A stretch of DNA of 64,000 nt from Pseudomonas helvetica. GTDB lineage: Bacteria; Pseudomonadota; Gammaproteobacteria; Pseudomonadales; Pseudomonadaceae. Below, one piece after another: positions 53,894-63,199 of the stretch. The notes beneath the pieces are model-generated. The model searched no databases. It was not told the origin of the DNA and saw nothing but the letters and a program-made list of their open reading frames with translations. Each line of letters starts with the position of its first letter. Position 1 is the first letter of the stretch. A program made the translations under genes and the position numbers. The stretch covers positions 4,661,501 through 4,725,500 of the forward strand of contig NZ_CP150917.1 of NCBI RefSeq assembly GCF_039908645.1. The letters run 5' to 3'.

Positions 53894-55137
53894 TTTTTTT
53901 GATCTACTTTATGCTGGTGTGCTAGTGATAACTCCCTCGCTTTCAATGCAAGTCGCTTGTCATTATAAACATTATTCATGGTTGTATTTTGCGACCAACC
54001 CATAGCATATTTTCTAATATCCTCAAGAAGAACTGGATTGATGCCACGCCGCTCTCCCTTTTCATCGAATATTTCATTCCACTTGTGACGCAACATATGA
54101 GGATGCACACGAACCCCCAATGCTGTAGAAATTTTCTGAAAGATTGAATTGATTGATTTCAGAGAAAGCGGTTGACCCGCGGTACCTTTTGAATCATTTT
54201 CGCTGATAAGCAAAAAGTCATGATATTTAGCGCGAGGAAATATTGTACGAATGTGATTAATATAAAACTCAACTTCATGCATTACATTTTTTTTAACCGT
54301 AGCCAAGTGCGCTTTTGTTTTTTGATTGGGTTTTTCAGCGCGTGGATCTGTTGAATCGTTTCCAGACCTATAGATAGATATCTGATCGTAAGTACCATAG
54401 AAATTGAAATCTGAAATTTTTAACTTTCCCAACGCGCCTCTTCTGATGCCGCTTTGTACTAGCAAATTGACGATCAGATAATTTCTGACCCTTGATGCTT
54501 TGAATGGATTATTAGGAGAAGAAGGCATTATCAATTCGAGCAACTTCAGGAAAATCTCATCCGGAAGGACCGACTCCTCAGCACCACTTACTTGTTGGCT
54601 TCCATTTCTTCGAAGCCCTTCTTCATCCAGTTTAATTTTAGTAATCAGCTTAGCAAATTGTTCGCTTATTACTTCGTCAACCTCATGCACTTCGTGAAAC
54701 TGTTCAAATAGCCAGTCAAGAAAACACCTAAGACGCCTGACGCGACCTTGCAAAGTCTCGCTAGATACCTTTGCCATACCTTTCTGATTGGCGACTATGA
54801 TATTTCTCAGGTGCTTATCATTTACTCTAAAGTGCTTCACATTTGAAGCTGCATCAAATGCGCCTTTGTGCAAACAACAACTATCATAAAACTGCATATA
54901 CTCTTTCAGCGAAATAAACTTTCCCGATGCAACCCGTGCTGGCAAGTCGATATTCTTTTCTGAAAAGTACTGCAGCACGAACAACAGTTCATTTGCGTAT
55001 CTAAATCTCGTATTAGCCGACTTAGAAGACAACGGACCATTGAGATAACACGAAACATATGGATCGATAGGGCAATCCGCGTCATCCACTAGGGTCACGA
55101 ATGGCAACGAGTTGAATTGGTATCGCCTGAGCTTCAT
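53890..55137 (-). CDS. Tyrosine recombinase (first of three, nearest the right end)
   Basis: A 415-aa protein from ATG 55137 (MKLRRYQF); the longer frame starts with a TTG at 55203. A SAM-like N-terminal core-binding domain (FRYANELLFVLQYF) is followed by the catalytic domain: QSGIRRGALGKL (Arg I), KTKAHLATVKK (Lys strand), HPHMLRHKW (H-x-L-R), MGWSQNTTM and NNVYND (Tyr). It is a canonical integrase. It is about 150 bp from the right junction and reads inward. Confidence 0.9.
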   Translation of the reverse strand: MKLRRYQFNSLPFVTLVDDADCPIDPYVSCYLNGPLSSKSANTRFRYANELLFVLQYFSEKNIDLPARVASGKFISLKEYMQFYDSCCLHKGAFDAASNVKHFRVNDKHLRNIIVANQKGMAKVSSETLQGRVRRLRCFLDWLFEQFHEVHEVDEVISEQFAKLITKIKLDEEGLRRNGSQQVSGAEESVLPDEIFLKLLELIMPSSPNNPFKASRVRNYLIVNLLVQSGIRRGALGKLKISDFNFYGTYDQISIYRSGNDSTDPRAEKPNQKTKAHLATVKKNVMHEVEFYINHIRTIFPRAKYHDFLLISENDSKGTAGQPLSLKSINSIFQKISTALGVRVHPHMLRHKWNEIFDEKGERRGINPVLLEDIRKYAMGWSQNTTMNNVYNDKRLALKARELSLAHQHKVDQKK

Positions 55138-55285
55138 GATTGACAAAATAGTTAGTCCAATAACTAGTTCAGAAAAGACTAGTCTGGAAACGAGCTTTGT
55201 CAAACGAAAAGGATATATGAGTGTTACACAGCGGGGCTTAAAGAGACGGCTTCCAGCTTTCTTTGCTTTACAAAATATTTGTCGC

Positions 55286-55299
55286 TTATATTTTGCCGC
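55286..55299. other. Right island junction (attR-like)
   Basis: On the minus strand ttcA reads GGCGGCAAA and then the island ATATAAGCGAC. The AAA (55292-55294) is the same Lys codon found at the left end (10191-10193). The ATA-TAA that follows gives an immediate stop. Confidence 0.85.
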
Positions 55300-55420
55300 C
55301 GGACAGGCAGACCATGACCTTGTCGCCGTCTTCGATCATGTTGTAATCGGCGACGGCTTCACCGGCCTGTCGACGTAGACGTTTCTGCAGTTTGTTCTGG
55401 TTGACCGAAAGAGTGCCCAT
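55286..55420 (-). pseudogene. ttcA: ttcA 5' fragment (first 43 codons), split by the island
   Basis: [18 protein letters not shown]... to CLSGGK, then Ile and stop from the island. It is the natural TtcA N-terminus up to the second Gly and Lys of the PP-loop. The remaining 3' part is at 9495-10196. The peptide cannot function. ttcA promoter and start are intact, so transcription probably still enters the island's right end. Confidence 0.96.
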
Positions 55421-55522
55421 GGCGCTTGAAATCCGCGAGGTGTGACGAAAGGCCGACATTTTACGCAAAAACCCTTCGGGGGCGAAGAGCCTGGAGTCCG
55501 CGCTTTGTCTGACTTGAGCATA

Positions 55523-55663
55523 CCCCTGTGGCGAGGGAGCTTGCTCCCGTTCGACTGCGCAGCAGTCGTAAAACCTGCTGCTACGGTTGCGCTGAAAAAA
55601 ACGAAGTGTCTGTATTGGGGCCGCTTCGCGCCCCAGCGGGAGCAAGCTCCCTCGCCACAGGGG
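55523..55663. repeat. REPIN (inverted pair of REP sequences)
   Basis: The outer arm cccctgtggcgagggagctt... (55523-55549) has its inverse at 55637-55663. Same REP core as at 6549 (gtggcgaggg). It lies between ttcA and the Yip1-family gene, in core sequence. Confidence 0.9.
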
Positions 55664-55856
55664 CGATACCCAGATCGAGCAGCAATTAACCCCGGCTTTT
55701 ACAGCGCGATTTGCTCTAAAGCCCCCCACCTGTGACAGCCAGTACTTTCTATACTGCGTCATAAGGTCGCGCGCATTTCAGACCTCTACTTACTTGGCCG
55801 CTGGCCCGTAGGCGCTCCGCTGGGGGGCGATAGCAATCACGAAGGAGTGACTGACT

Positions 55857-56459
55857 ATGATCCATCACGTCGTGGGGCTTTTCACCCACCCTGATCAAGA
55901 ATGGAAAGAAATCCGTGGCGACCAAGAGGAAAGTATCAGCCACATGTACCTCACCCACACGCTGATTCTGGCGGCAATACCGGCTATTTCGGCGTTTATC
56001 GGTACCACCAAGGTCGGCTGGGTCATCGGTAGCCGCGCGCCGGTCATGCTGACCCAGGAAAGCGCGCTCTGGATGACCATCATGTCGTACCTGGCGATGC
56101 TCGGCGGGGTTGCGGTGATGGGTGCGTTCATTCACTGGATGGCTCGCACCTATGACGCCAGCCCGAGCCTGGCGCGCTGTGTCGCGTTTGCCACCTACAC
56201 CGCCACGCCACTGTTCATCGGCGGTCTGGCGGCGCTGTATCCGCACATGTGGCTGGGCATGGTCGTTGGCACTGCAGCCATCTGCTACACCGTGTACCTG
56301 CTGTACGTGGGGCTACCGACCTTCATGAACATTCCGTCGGACGAAGGTTTTCTGTTCTCAAGTTCAGTGCTTGCCGTAGGGTTGGTGGTGCTGGTGGCGA
56401 TCATGGCATTCACCGTGATTGTCTGGGGCCTGGGCGTTGGCCCGGTCTATACCAACTAG
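55857..56459 (+). CDS. YIP1-family membrane protein
   Basis: A 200-aa protein. Cytoplasmic N-terminus FTHPDQEWKEIRGD, a Yip1 signature. Five hydrophobic helices (for example LTHTLILAAIPAISAFIG, LAMLGGVAVMGAFIHW, LAVGLVVLVAIMAFTVIVWG). Function in bacteria is not established. Typical ttcA neighbour in Pseudomonas. Confidence 0.88.
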   Translation: MIHHVVGLFTHPDQEWKEIRGDQEESISHMYLTHTLILAAIPAISAFIGTTKVGWVIGSRAPVMLTQESALWMTIMSYLAMLGGVAVMGAFIHWMARTYDASPSLARCVAFATYTATPLFIGGLAALYPHMWLGMVVGTAAICYTVYLLYVGLPTFMNIPSDEGFLFSSSVLAVGLVVLVAIMAFTVIVWGLGVGPVYTN

Positions 56460-56643
56460 AATCGGCAACTTAAACGGGCAAATGAAGCGGGCGAAGGACG
56501 CTGCCTATAAAACAAACAGGGATCTGCCAACACAGGCCGCCGCAAGGCGGCCTTCTCTATTGCGCGACGACCATTCGGCGCCTGGGCGATTCGCAATGAG
56601 CACGGTTTGCAGCATACTCGACGCCTCTGGAGATCCGCCAAGC

Positions 56644-57138
56644 ATGCCCGAGCAACTCAATTCCCGCGTCGAAGACTGTTTCCAACAAGCCGAATCTTTT
56701 TTCAAGCGACCTTTCAAACGCCCGGTGGTCAGCCTCAAGTTGCGTGGCCAGAAGGCCGGCGTAGCGCACCTGCATGAAAACCTGCTGCGTTTTAATCCGC
56801 AGCTGTACCGGGAAAACGCCGAAGACTTCCTCAAACAGACCGTGGCTCACGAAGTCGCGCACCTGATCGCCCATCAACTGTTCGGTGACTGCATACAACC
56901 GCATGGCGAAGAATGGCAATTGATCATGCGCGGGGTGTACGAACTGCCACCCAACCGCTGCCACACCTACGCCATCAAACGCCGCAGCGTGACCCGCTAC
57001 ATCTACCGCTGCCCCTGCGCCAACAGCGATTTCCCGTTCTCGGCCCAGCGCCATAGCCTGGTGCGACAAGGGCGGCGATATTTGTGCCGACGTTGCCGGC
57101 AGACGCTGGTATTTACCGGTGAGTCGCGGGTCGAATGA
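56644..57138 (+). CDS. sprT: SprT-family zinc protease-like protein
   Basis: A 164-aa protein. Zinc site HEVAHLIAHQ (HExxH) at about 78-87, third ligand His in QPHGEEW, and a C-terminal Cys4 zinc ribbon (YRCPCAN and YLCRRCRQT). Family is SprT-like, related to Spartan proteases. Start ATG 56644; the longer frame to 56419 overlaps the Yip1 gene and is not supported. Confidence 0.9.
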   Translation: MPEQLNSRVEDCFQQAESFFKRPFKRPVVSLKLRGQKAGVAHLHENLLRFNPQLYRENAEDFLKQTVAHEVAHLIAHQLFGDCIQPHGEEWQLIMRGVYELPPNRCHTYAIKRRSVTRYIYRCPCANSDFPFSAQRHSLVRQGRRYLCRRCRQTLVFTGESRVE

Positions 57139-57152
57139 CCGCGTGGGAACGA

Positions 57153-58334
57153 TCACAGCACTACCTTCGCTGTACGCAATTCTTTGATTTGTTCAGCGCT
57201 ATACCCCAACTCACCCAACACCTGATCGGTATGCTCGCCCAATGCCGCGCCGATATGTCGAGGCTCGGGTAACCCGCCTGAAAACTTCAACGGACAAGCC
57301 ATCTGCGCCTGCGCGGTGCCGTCGTTGCGTGGCACCTGGGTGACCAGATCCCGAGCCTTCAACTGCGGGTGCTCGACCGCCTCAGCCAGGCTCAGCACCG
57401 GCTCAACGCAAGCATCGAGCCCGGCAAACAGCGTGCAGAGTTCGGCAAAGTCATGTTTTTCGAATTCGATCTGAAACGCCAGCTTGAGCGTCTTCTGCTG
57501 CTCGGGGACGGGCGACAAACCCAGTACCGCCAGATCCGGCTGCCCCAGCGCCGTGCACAGCTGCTGCATGAAATCCGGTTCCAGGCTGCCGACAGACATC
57601 CAGCGACCATCGCGAGTGCGGTAATAGTCGTAGAAGCTGCCGCCATTGAGCATCTGATCTTCACGCCCCGGTGTGACACCACAGGCCAGATACCCCGCGC
57701 CCGCCATGGCGTTCAGACTGAATGCGCAATCGGTCATGCTCACGTCCAGGTGTTGCCCCAGGCCACTGTGCTGACGGGCAATCACCGCCGCCAGCAGGCC
57801 GATCACCCCATGCAGCGAACCACCGGCAATGTCCGCGACCTGAACGCCCAACGGCAACGGCCCACTATCCTCGTGCCCCGTATAGCTGGACACGCCGGCC
57901 AGTGACAGATAGTTGATGTCGTGACCGGCGCGGTCCTTGTAGGGGCCCGTCTGGCCGTAACCGCTGATCGAGACGTAAATCAGCCGCGGATTGATCGCCT
58001 TCAAAGCCTCGTACCCCAACCCCAAACGCTCCATCACCCCGGGTCGAAACTGCTCGAGGAGGATGTCGTGGTCTTGCAGCAGTTGCTTGACCACCTCCAG
58101 CGCTGCGGGCTGCTTGAGGTCCAGCGCCAGGCTGCGCTTGTTGCGATTGAGGTAGGCGTGGCTGGCAGAAGTGCCTTGGTCGTGGGGCGGTAAAACCCGC
58201 AACAGGTCCATCCGGGTCGGTGATTCGATCCGCAGCACTTCGGCGCCCATGTCCGCCAGCAACAACGAGGCGAATGGCCCCGGCAACAGCGTCGAAAAAT
58301 CCAGAACCTTGAGTGATGCCAGTGGCCCGTGCAT
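57153..58334 (-). CDS. CaiB/BaiF family CoA transferase
   Basis: A 393-aa class III CoA-transferase/racemase. Signatures: VLDFSTLLPGPFASLLLADMGAEV at the N-terminus (conserved family block), RNKRSLALDL, and the catalytic Asp in GHDINYL. Substrate unknown (alpha-methylacyl-CoA racemase or formyl-CoA transferase-like). ATG 58334 with GGAGAAC before. Confidence 0.9.
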   Translation of the reverse strand: MHGPLASLKVLDFSTLLPGPFASLLLADMGAEVLRIESPTRMDLLRVLPPHDQGTSASHAYLNRNKRSLALDLKQPAALEVVKQLLQDHDILLEQFRPGVMERLGLGYEALKAINPRLIYVSISGYGQTGPYKDRAGHDINYLSLAGVSSYTGHEDSGPLPLGVQVADIAGGSLHGVIGLLAAVIARQHSGLGQHLDVSMTDCAFSLNAMAGAGYLACGVTPGREDQMLNGGSFYDYYRTRDGRWMSVGSLEPDFMQQLCTALGQPDLAVLGLSPVPEQQKTLKLAFQIEFEKHDFAELCTLFAGLDACVEPVLSLAEAVEHPQLKARDLVTQVPRNDGTAQAQMACPLKFSGGLPEPRHIGAALGEHTDQVLGELGYSAEQIKELRTAKVVL

Positions 58335-58438
58335 GTGCGTTCTCCTAAGCGATACCTCAAGCCTAGGCAGCCGATGACCTGGCAGCAATCACCTTAACCA
58401 TCACCCGGGCTGACCTTTGCGCTCAAACCTGCGGCAAT

Positions 58439-58464
58439 AAAAAACCCGCCGAAGCGGGTTTTTC
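58439..58464 (-). terminator. Terminator of dctA
   Basis: Stem aaaacccgc (58441-58449) and gcgggtttt (58454-58462), 4-nt loop, with A/T tails on both sides. It is after the end of dctA (leftward) and can also stop rightward transcripts. Confidence 0.9.
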
Positions 58465-58478
58465 ATCAACTCAATGAA

Positions 58479-59813
58479 TTACTTCACCGAAGTCGGGGCT
58501 GGGCTTTCAGCCACATGCGCATCGTCTTCGCCATGCGTATTGGTGATTGCGCGACCACCGGAAGCCAGTTCCTCATGCATCTGGTCGACATCCAGCTCTT
58601 TGACCCACTTGGCCACGACCAGGGTAGCAACCGCGTTACCCACCAGGTTAGTCAGGGCGCGGGCTTCGGACATGAAGCGGTCGATCCCGAGGATCAGCGC
58701 CAGGCCGGCAACCGGCAGGTGACCGACCGCCGACAGGGTGGCGGCCAGCACGATGAAGCCGCTACCGGTCACACCGGCGGCGCCTTTGGAGGACAGCAGC
58801 AACACAACCAGCAAGGTGATCTGGTGAGTGATGTCCATGTGGGTGTCGGTCGCCTGAGCGATGAACACCGCGGCCATGGTCAGGTAGATGGCAGTCCCGT
58901 CGAGGTTGAACGAGTAACCGGTCGGGATCACCAGACCCACGACGGATTTCTTCGCGCCCAGGCGCTCCATCTTGATCAGCATGCGTGGCAGTACCGATTC
59001 CGAAGAGGAAGTACCCAGTACGATCAGCAGCTCTTCACGGATGTAGCGAATCACTTTCAGCACGCTGAAACCGTGAGCGCGCGCGATGCCGCCGAGCACG
59101 ACCAGAATGAACAACAGGCAGGTGATGTAGAAGCACGCCATCAACTGACCCAGTTGCACCAGCGAGCCGACGCCATAAGCACCAATGGTGAAGGCCATGG
59201 CGCCTAGGGCACCGATTGGCGCGAGCTTCATGATCATGTTGATGATGTTGAACATCACGTGGGCGAAGCGATCGATGAAGTCCAGGATCGGCTTGCCGTA
59301 GGCACCCAGGCGATGCAGGGCGAAACCGAAGATCACCGAGAACATCAGCACTTGCAGGATGTCGCCGTTGGCGAACGCGCCGACGATGGTGGCCGGGATG
59401 ATGTTCAGGATGAAGCCAACGACGCTTTGATCCGCACCGGCAGCGACATAAGCAGCCACTTTGGAAGCATCCAGGGTGCTGACATCGATGTGCATGCCGT
59501 TACCTGGCTGCACGATGTTGACCACTACCAGACCCACCAGCAATGCGATGGTCGAAACGATTTCGAAGTACAGCAGCGCGTAACCGCCGGTCTTGCCGAC
59601 CGATTTCATGTTCTGCATGCCCGCGATACCGCTGACCACGGTGCAGAAGATGATCGGAGCGATGACCATTTTGATCAGTTTGATGAACCCGTCACCCAGT
59701 GGCTTGAGTGCCACGGCGGTTTGCGGGTAGTAGTGACCGAGCGCGATGCCGATAGCGATGGCAATGATCACCTGGAAATACAGGGATTTGTACAGTGGCT
59801 GACGAGTCGTCAT
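58479..59813 (-). CDS. dctA: C4-dicarboxylate transporter DctA
   Basis: A 444-aa Na+/H+-coupled symporter of the DAACS family for succinate, fumarate and malate. Hairpin motif [36 protein letters not shown] (conserved NLDGT) and [19 protein letters not shown] are diagnostic. ATG 59813 with GAGGAAC before; the longer frame adds 41 atypical residues. Confidence 0.95.
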   Translation of the reverse strand: MTTRQPLYKSLYFQVIIAIAIGIALGHYYPQTAVALKPLGDGFIKLIKMVIAPIIFCTVVSGIAGMQNMKSVGKTGGYALLYFEIVSTIALLVGLVVVNIVQPGNGMHIDVSTLDASKVAAYVAAGADQSVVGFILNIIPATIVGAFANGDILQVLMFSVIFGFALHRLGAYGKPILDFIDRFAHVMFNIINMIMKLAPIGALGAMAFTIGAYGVGSLVQLGQLMACFYITCLLFILVVLGGIARAHGFSVLKVIRYIREELLIVLGTSSSESVLPRMLIKMERLGAKKSVVGLVIPTGYSFNLDGTAIYLTMAAVFIAQATDTHMDITHQITLLVVLLLSSKGAAGVTGSGFIVLAATLSAVGHLPVAGLALILGIDRFMSEARALTNLVGNAVATLVVAKWVKELDVDQMHEELASGGRAITNTHGEDDAHVAESPAPTSVK

Positions 59814-60036
59814 TACAAAGTTCCTCAAGAGCACCGCGCTGCAATCAATCATCTGAGGCAGGCGACACCTAAAGTGCGAACCCTCCTGCACCGGAGGGAT
59901 TTGTTTTGTCGAGCTGCGCGCTGGCAGACCTCTCACCCTTATCGCAAAGCCCGTGCCACCTTGCCAAAATCGTCCAAAAGCCTTTTGCCATCAGGGTTGC
60001 CGGGGTTCCTTCATCCCTTGACCACCCGACCGGGGT

Positions 60037-60050
60037 GGCGGATTTCCGCC
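60037..60050. promoter_or_regulatory. 14-bp palindrome upstream of the AraC-type gene, copy 1
   Basis: GGCGGATTTCCGCC, one base from a perfect palindrome. It lies in the divergent dctA/araC promoter region. Confidence 0.65.
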
Positions 60051-60077
60051 CACCAACCGGCTCTCGTCCTACAATTT

Positions 60078-60091
60078 GGCGGATATCCGCC
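60078..60091. promoter_or_regulatory. 14-bp palindrome upstream of the AraC-type gene, copy 2
   Basis: GGCGGATATCCGCC, a perfect palindrome 41 bp from copy 1 (about four helical turns). A third pair of half-sites (gatccgcc ... ggacggatc) follows at 60119-60142. Placed to bind a dimeric regulator, possibly controlling the AraC gene or dctA. Confidence 0.7.
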
Positions 60092-60149
60092 TTGTCCCGC
60101 CACCAGGCCGTGGCTAAGATCCGCCACTCAATGGACGGATCAGACCCCA

Positions 60150-61148
60150 ATGCGCGAACGTACCATCGCCAGTCATTTTGCTCGTGCGGCCCTCGGTGGC
60201 GCGCGCCGACGCGGCTATGACTATTCGGGTCTGTTGCAACAGCTGGGGATCAGCGTCGAATTGCTCGACGAACCTCGCGCCAGGATCGCGCCCGAACAGT
60301 TCACCAGCCTGCTGCAAGGGCTCTGGCAAGCGCTGGATGACGAATACCTGGGCTTTGCCCGCGGCCCAAGCAAACGTGGCACCTTCGCCATGATGTGCCA
60401 TGCCTTGATTCACTGCCGCACGCTCGAGAAAGCACTCAGTCGCGGCTTATTATTTTATAGCCTATTCCCCGACGCTCCGCGCCTGACCCTGACCCGCGAA
60501 GGTGAAATGGTGCGTTTGAGCCTGGATGATTCTCAGCTGTGGGACCCGGATCACTTTTTCAGCGAATGTCAGCTGGTGATCTGGCATCGACTGGGCAGTT
60601 GGCTGATCGGTCAGCGCATTCGCCTGGAACAGGCCTGTTTCAGCTACCCGAAACCCGAGCACGCTGCCGAGTACGACCTGTTGTTCCCCTGCCCGATGGT
60701 GTTTTCGGCCGAGCAAAGCAGCCTGTTGTTCCACAGCCGTTACCTGCAGATGCCGTTGTTGCAGGACGAACGTACCCTCAAGCATTTCCTCGAACGCTCG
60801 CCCGCCGATCTGCTATCGCGCCCGGATGACGGCGATAGCCTCAGCAGCCAGTTACGCCGCCTGCTCAGCCGCGACAGTGCGCGCTGGCCAGACCTGGAAG
60901 CGGTTGCCGCACACCTGCACATCAGCCCGCAGACCTTGCGTCGGCACTTGCGTGAAGAGGGTACGAGTTTTCAGGAATTGAAAGACCAACTGCGCCGCGA
61001 CATCGCGATTTATCACCTCAGCCGTGCCGACCTGTCGTTGCAACAGATTGCCGAACAGCTGGGATTCTCCGAGCCGTCGGCGTTTCACCGGGCGTTCAAG
61101 AAGTGGACCGGGTTGACGCCTGGCGCTTATCGCGCACAAGAGAATTAA
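60150..61148 (+). CDS. AraC-family transcriptional regulator
   Basis: A 332-aa regulator, N-terminal arabinose-binding-like domain of the Arabinose_bd/OruR type (GLLQQLGISVELLDEPRARI), C-terminal HTH_18 (VAAHLHISPQTLRRHLREEG and QIAEQLGFSEPSAFHRAFKK). ATG 60150 chosen. The much longer frame from 59259 is antisense to dctA upstream. Ligand unknown. Confidence 0.92.
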   Translation: MRERTIASHFARAALGGARRRGYDYSGLLQQLGISVELLDEPRARIAPEQFTSLLQGLWQALDDEYLGFARGPSKRGTFAMMCHALIHCRTLEKALSRGLLFYSLFPDAPRLTLTREGEMVRLSLDDSQLWDPDHFFSECQLVIWHRLGSWLIGQRIRLEQACFSYPKPEHAAEYDLLFPCPMVFSAEQSSLLFHSRYLQMPLLQDERTLKHFLERSPADLLSRPDDGDSLSSQLRRLLSRDSARWPDLEAVAAHLHISPQTLRRHLREEGTSFQELKDQLRRDIAIYHLSRADLSLQQIAEQLGFSEPSAFHRAFKKWTGLTPGAYRAQEN

Positions 61149-61178
61149 GATCAAAAGATCGCAGCCACACCGCCATTT

Positions 61179-62525
61179 TCACACCACCGGAAAATGAATC
61201 CGGAATGCCGCGCCGCCCAAAGCTGAATCCCCCAGGGTCAACTGTGCGCCGTAGCTCTCGATGATGTCCTTGACCACCGCAAGGCCGATACCCTGCCCCG
61301 GGTGCTGGCGGTCCAGCCGTTCGCCGCGCTGAAGAATCCGCGCACGTTGATCCGGCGGTACGCCCGGGCCGTCATCTTCGATGCACAACTCCACACCATT
61401 CATGGTTTGCCGCAGGCTGACGCGCACTTCGCCCAGGCACAGGCGATAGGCGTTTTCCAGCAGGTTACCGAGCATTTCCAGCAAGGCGCCCTGCTCGATC
61501 GGCACGTAGCACGGGTTCGGCAGGTCGAACGAGGTCCGTACCTGCTTGTCGCGATAGACCTTGTCCAGAGTGTCGCAAAGGCTTTGCAGTACCGGCCGCA
61601 ACCGCACCTGGTGACGCACCAGACCGCTTTTACGCAAGCTCGCGCGCTGCAACTGATAGCTGATCTGTTGGCTCATGCGCTCGATCTGCGATTGCAGCAC
61701 CCACGCCTGCTCCCGATCTTCCGGCCGCTGGGCCATGTCTTCACTGACCCCTTGCAACACCGCCAACGGGGTTTTCAGGCTGTGGGCCAGATCATCCAGA
61801 GAGTCGCGGTAGCGACTGCGCTGCTCACGCTCGCTGCGCAGCAAACGGTTCAGCGAGCCGGTCAGGCGCAACAATTCGCGGGGGTGTTCTTCGCTGAGGC
61901 TTTCAAGGGCACCGTTCTCGATCTGGTCGAGTTCCTGGCTCAAGCGTTTCAAGGCCTGCAAGCCCCAGGTCAGGCCGATCCACAGTAGCGACAGCAACAC
62001 CAGCAACGCGGCGCCAAACCCCAGGTAGAGATTTTCCCGCAGGCCGTCGAGCGTCTGCTCGTACTCACGCACCGGCTGCAGCGCGACGATACTGAACGCT
62101 GCGCTTTTACCGCCGAGCAACTTGACCTCGACGTCATAGACGAAGAATTCCTGGCCGTTGGCCTCACGAATCCGCGCGAATTGATCGCCGTGTCCGTCGT
62201 AACGCGGTCGGTAACTGATGCCCTCATCATGAGTCGCCCGCGAGCGCCAGACCAGATGACCGTCGCGATCATAGATGTAGCCCAACAGGCGACTGTCGGT
62301 GAGGTTGAGGAGCTCATCCGGCAACTGCGTGGGCATCACCAATCGGTTGTTTTCAACCCGCGCAGCAGATATCAGTGTGGTGACATCCGAGGCCAGGCGC
62401 TGCTTGATCGAATCTTGCAGCGCCAGGCTGAACGCGCCCTGCATGGCCGGCAACAAGGCCAGCATGAACAGCACCGCCAGTGTCGTGGCGGCCAGCATCA
62501 AGCGCAGACGCAGCGATCGAATCAC
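61179..62525 (-). CDS. phoQ: Sensor histidine kinase PhoQ
   Basis: A 448-aa kinase, helices 10-32 and 168-190 with a periplasmic domain between, HAMP, HisKA His in LDDLAHSLKTPLAVL, HATPase (GIGLAVVKDI). It pairs with PhoP, which it overlaps by 4 nt. Known role: response to low Mg2+ and cationic peptides. Confidence 0.92.
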   Translation of the reverse strand: MIRSLRLRLMLAATTLAVLFMLALLPAMQGAFSLALQDSIKQRLASDVTTLISAARVENNRLVMPTQLPDELLNLTDSRLLGYIYDRDGHLVWRSRATHDEGISYRPRYDGHGDQFARIREANGQEFFVYDVEVKLLGGKSAAFSIVALQPVREYEQTLDGLRENLYLGFGAALLVLLSLLWIGLTWGLQALKRLSQELDQIENGALESLSEEHPRELLRLTGSLNRLLRSEREQRSRYRDSLDDLAHSLKTPLAVLQGVSEDMAQRPEDREQAWVLQSQIERMSQQISYQLQRASLRKSGLVRHQVRLRPVLQSLCDTLDKVYRDKQVRTSFDLPNPCYVPIEQGALLEMLGNLLENAYRLCLGEVRVSLRQTMNGVELCIEDDGPGVPPDQRARILQRGERLDRQHPGQGIGLAVVKDIIESYGAQLTLGDSALGGAAFRIHFPVV

Positions 62526-63199
62526 CGGCAGCGCTCGTTGAACAGGTAGCCCAGGCCACGCACGGTATCGATCGGCTTGAAGCCGGTCGGCCCTTCCAGC
62601 TTGCGCCGCAGACGGCCGACCAGCACTTCGATCACGTTTGGATCACGCTCGTCGTCGTCCGGATAGAGCTGTTCCATCAAACGGTCCTTGGCGACCACCT
62701 GCTGGTGATGACGCATCAGGTATTCGAGAATCCGGTACTCGTAGGCGGTCAATGCCAACGGCTGCTCGTCGAGGGTCGCCTGCTTGCGATTGAGGTCCAG
62801 CACCAGCGGCCCGGCAATGATGGTTGACTGGGTAAAACCGCTGGAGCGGCGCAGCAAGGCGTTCAGGCGCGCGTCCAGCTCTTCGAACTGGAACGGCTTG
62901 ACCACGTAATCGTCGGCACCGGCGGCCAGGCCTTCGACCTTGTCCTGCCAGTTGCCGCGCGCGGTCAGGATCAGGATCGGAAAGGTCTTGCCTTGTGCAC
63001 GCAGTTGGCGAATCAGGTCCAGCCCGCCCATGCCCGGCAAACCGAGGTCGATCACCGCCAGGTCATGGTTGAATTGCCCGGTCTGGTACAAGGCCTCTTC
63101 GGCATTGGCCACGGACTCGACCACGTGGCCATTGTCGGTCAGGCGGGTTTGCAGGTGATGACGCAACAGCGCTTCGTCTTCGACGACCAGCAGTTTCAT
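62522..63199 (-). CDS. phoP: Response regulator PhoP
   Basis: A 225-aa OmpR-family regulator. MKLLVVEDEALLRHHL, Asp51 in AVIDLGLPGMGG, KPFQFEELDARL, and winged helix RVYE-type TAYEYRILEYL with TVRGLGYLF at the end. ATG 63199. Confidence 0.93.
   Translation of the reverse strand: MKLLVVEDEALLRHHLQTRLTDNGHVVESVANAEEALYQTGQFNHDLAVIDLGLPGMGGLDLIRQLRAQGKTFPILILTARGNWQDKVEGLAAGADDYVVKPFQFEELDARLNALLRRSSGFTQSTIIAGPLVLDLNRKQATLDEQPLALTAYEYRILEYLMRHHQQVVAKDRLMEQLYPDDDERDPNVIEVLVGRLRRKLEGPTGFKPIDTVRGLGYLFNERCR

Larger units (their letters stand above)
10194..55291. mobile_element. 45.1-kb genomic island integrated in the ttcA PP-loop codons
   Basis: The boundaries are defined by the split ttcA gene. 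The element has a recombinase operon at its right end, reading inward, and a complete substitute ttcA at its left end. The terminal segments (10197-11500 and 49500-55280) are visibly AT-rich against the GC-rich core; the middle cargo is closer to core composition, which suggests cargo from several sources. The cargo includes copper RiPP, bd oxidase, fimbriae, a phosphorelay, sulfite/cbb3 respiration and a helicase cassette. There are no conjugation or phage structural genes, so it is not an ICE or prophage. Joining attL and attR gives an inferred attP of TATAAGGAAAAATATAAG around the crossover. Confidence 0.93.

Noticed and set aside
59259-60149. Long frame (629 aa) reading through to the AraC gene
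   Set aside because: The first ~300 codons are antisense to dctA. The AraC-type protein begins naturally at ATG 60150.
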